DNA of 5,202 bases, taken from the NCBI GenBank assembly GCA_011682595.1, contig JAACEH010000306.1:1-5202 (forward strand). Reading direction: 5' to 3'. Source of the DNA: Anaerolineaceae bacterium (GTDB lineage Bacteria > Planctomycetota > Phycisphaerae > FEN-1346 > JAACEH01). Positions 4,607 through 5,202 of this stretch are shown piece after piece. The notes under the pieces are model-generated. The model was not told the DNA's origin and did no database searches. It worked only from the letters and a program-made list of their open reading frames with translations. Made by a program: the position numbers and the translations under genes. How positions within the stretch are numbered: position 1 is the stretch's first letter; the number at the start of each line of letters is the position of its first letter.

Positions 4607-5202
4607 GTGAGCGAGCGGACGGATCTGGCTGAGATGGTTTCGCGGGAAGTGTTGCCCTTTGTGGGTCAGCCCAGTCAGTATATTGGCGGCGAACTCAACG
4701 CCGTGGCCAAGGACTGGGACGCCGCGGGCCTGCACTTCTGCCTGGCCTTCCCCGACACCTACACCATCGGCATCTCGCACCACGGGTCGGCCATCATTTA
4801 CGAGTTGCTCAACGCCCGGGCCGACACGCTCTGCGAGCGGACCTTCCTGCCCTGGACCGACGCCCAAGAGCGGATGGGCGAGGCCGGTGTGCCCCTCTGG
4901 TCGTGGCAGACGCGGCGGCCGGTACGCGAGTTCGACATCCTCGGCATCAGCCTGCAGTACGAACTGCTCTACACCTCGACGCTGAACCTGCTCGACCTGG
5001 CGGGCATTCCCCTGCGGGCCGCCGAGCGCACCGCGGCCGATCCCCTGGTCCTGGCCGGCGGTCCGGCGACGGCCAACCCCGAGCCGATGGCCCCTTTCAT
5101 CGACCTGTTCCTGGCCGGCGACGCCGAGGAGGCCCTGCCGGCCGTGCTCGATGAGTACCTGGCCATAAAGAAATCCGATCCACAGATCGAGCGGAGCGAA
5201 CT
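4607..5202 (+). CDS. B12-binding-domain radical SAM protein, TIGR03960-like (5' part, runs off the window)
   Basis: The visible 198 codons, from GTG 4607 to the window edge, resemble the N-terminal region of the uncharacterised TIGR03960 radical SAM family. Marks are the opening PSQYIGGELNAVAKDW (22-37), LAFPDTYTIGISHHGSAIIYELLN, ERTFLPWTDAQERM, and then a cobalamin-binding-like Rossmann segment with DILGISLQYELLYTSTLNLL, LVLAGGPATANPEPMAPFID and LFLAGDAEEALPAVLDEYL. The catalytic CxxxCxxC cluster motif of the radical SAM barrel would lie beyond the edge and cannot be checked. In many bacteria such genes neighbour a DUF2344 (TIGR03936) gene and ribonuclease G, which may follow here. The substrate is unknown. 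Use of GTG and the in-frame stop two codons upstream make the start fairly secure. The gene is divergent from dapL and probably separately regulated. Confidence 0.85.
   Translation, partial: MSERTDLAEMVSREVLPFVGQPSQYIGGELNAVAKDWDAAGLHFCLAFPDTYTIGISHHGSAIIYELLNARADTLCERTFLPWTDAQERMGEAGVPLWSWQTRRPVREFDILGISLQYELLYTSTLNLLDLAGIPLRAAERTAADPLVLAGGPATANPEPMAPFIDLFLAGDAEEALPAVLDEYLAIKKSDPQIERSE

Noticed and set aside
4501..4632. A 43-codon plus-strand frame (MVGLARRGES...) overlapping the radical SAM start, as an upstream leader peptide.
   Set aside because: It has no clear Shine-Dalgarno, its start lies inside a hairpin, and the composition is unremarkable. It cannot be supported beyond chance.
4307..4867. 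Minus-strand open frame across the divergent region with a poly-Phe stretch.
   Set aside because: The Phe run is only the A-rich tract read in antisense, and the frame overlaps both real genes.

Overview
This is a GC-rich bacterial window (clearly above 60% G+C by eye) holding ordinary biosynthetic genes packed tightly on the minus strand, with one gene leaving divergently at the right end. Three features resemble Planctomycetota (PVC) or similar non-model Gram-negative lineages: an Lgt with the GRAGCFLNGCCFG form of the signature, a DapL-type aminotransferase, and short GC-rich palindromes between genes. That placement is inference only; no rRNA or marker gene is present. I see no transposase, integrase, CRISPR array, tRNA or phage gene.

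Reading right to left on the minus strand, from a candidate sigma70-like promoter near 4392-4420, the order is dapL (LL-diaminopimelate aminotransferase, 4334-3168), folK (HPPK, 3141 to about 2619, frameshifted), panC (pantoate--beta-alanine ligase, 2618-1755), panD (aspartate 1-decarboxylase, 1745-1389) and lgt (prolipoprotein diacylglyceryl transferase, 1329-184). Gaps from dapL to panD are 26 nt or less, so these four look co-transcribed. A 59-nt gap holding a perfect 20-bp palindrome separates panD from lgt. PanD makes beta-alanine and PanC joins it to pantoate, so together they make pantothenate for CoA. FolK belongs to folate synthesis, DapL to lysine and peptidoglycan, and Lgt to lipoprotein maturation.

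The interval 4335-4606 is a divergent control region. It has the dapL promoter with an A-rich (GAAAAA)3 tract just upstream, a pair of ATTCCGT repeats spaced 10 bp, and two hairpins in the leader of the plus-strand gene. That gene starts at a GTG at 4607 and runs off the right edge. It encodes the N-terminal, B12-binding-like part of a TIGR03960-like radical SAM protein. The first 183 bases, downstream of lgt, hold several GC-rich inverted repeats and possibly the first codons of another minus-strand gene.

The oddest point is folK/panC. The two halves of FolK lie in different reading frames, and the C-terminal half continues in frame, through an Ala/Pro/Thr-rich linker and with no stop codon, into PanC. 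Without the frameshift this would be a FolK-PanC fusion. I did not find a convincing new biological system; the rest of the window is conventional housekeeping metabolism.
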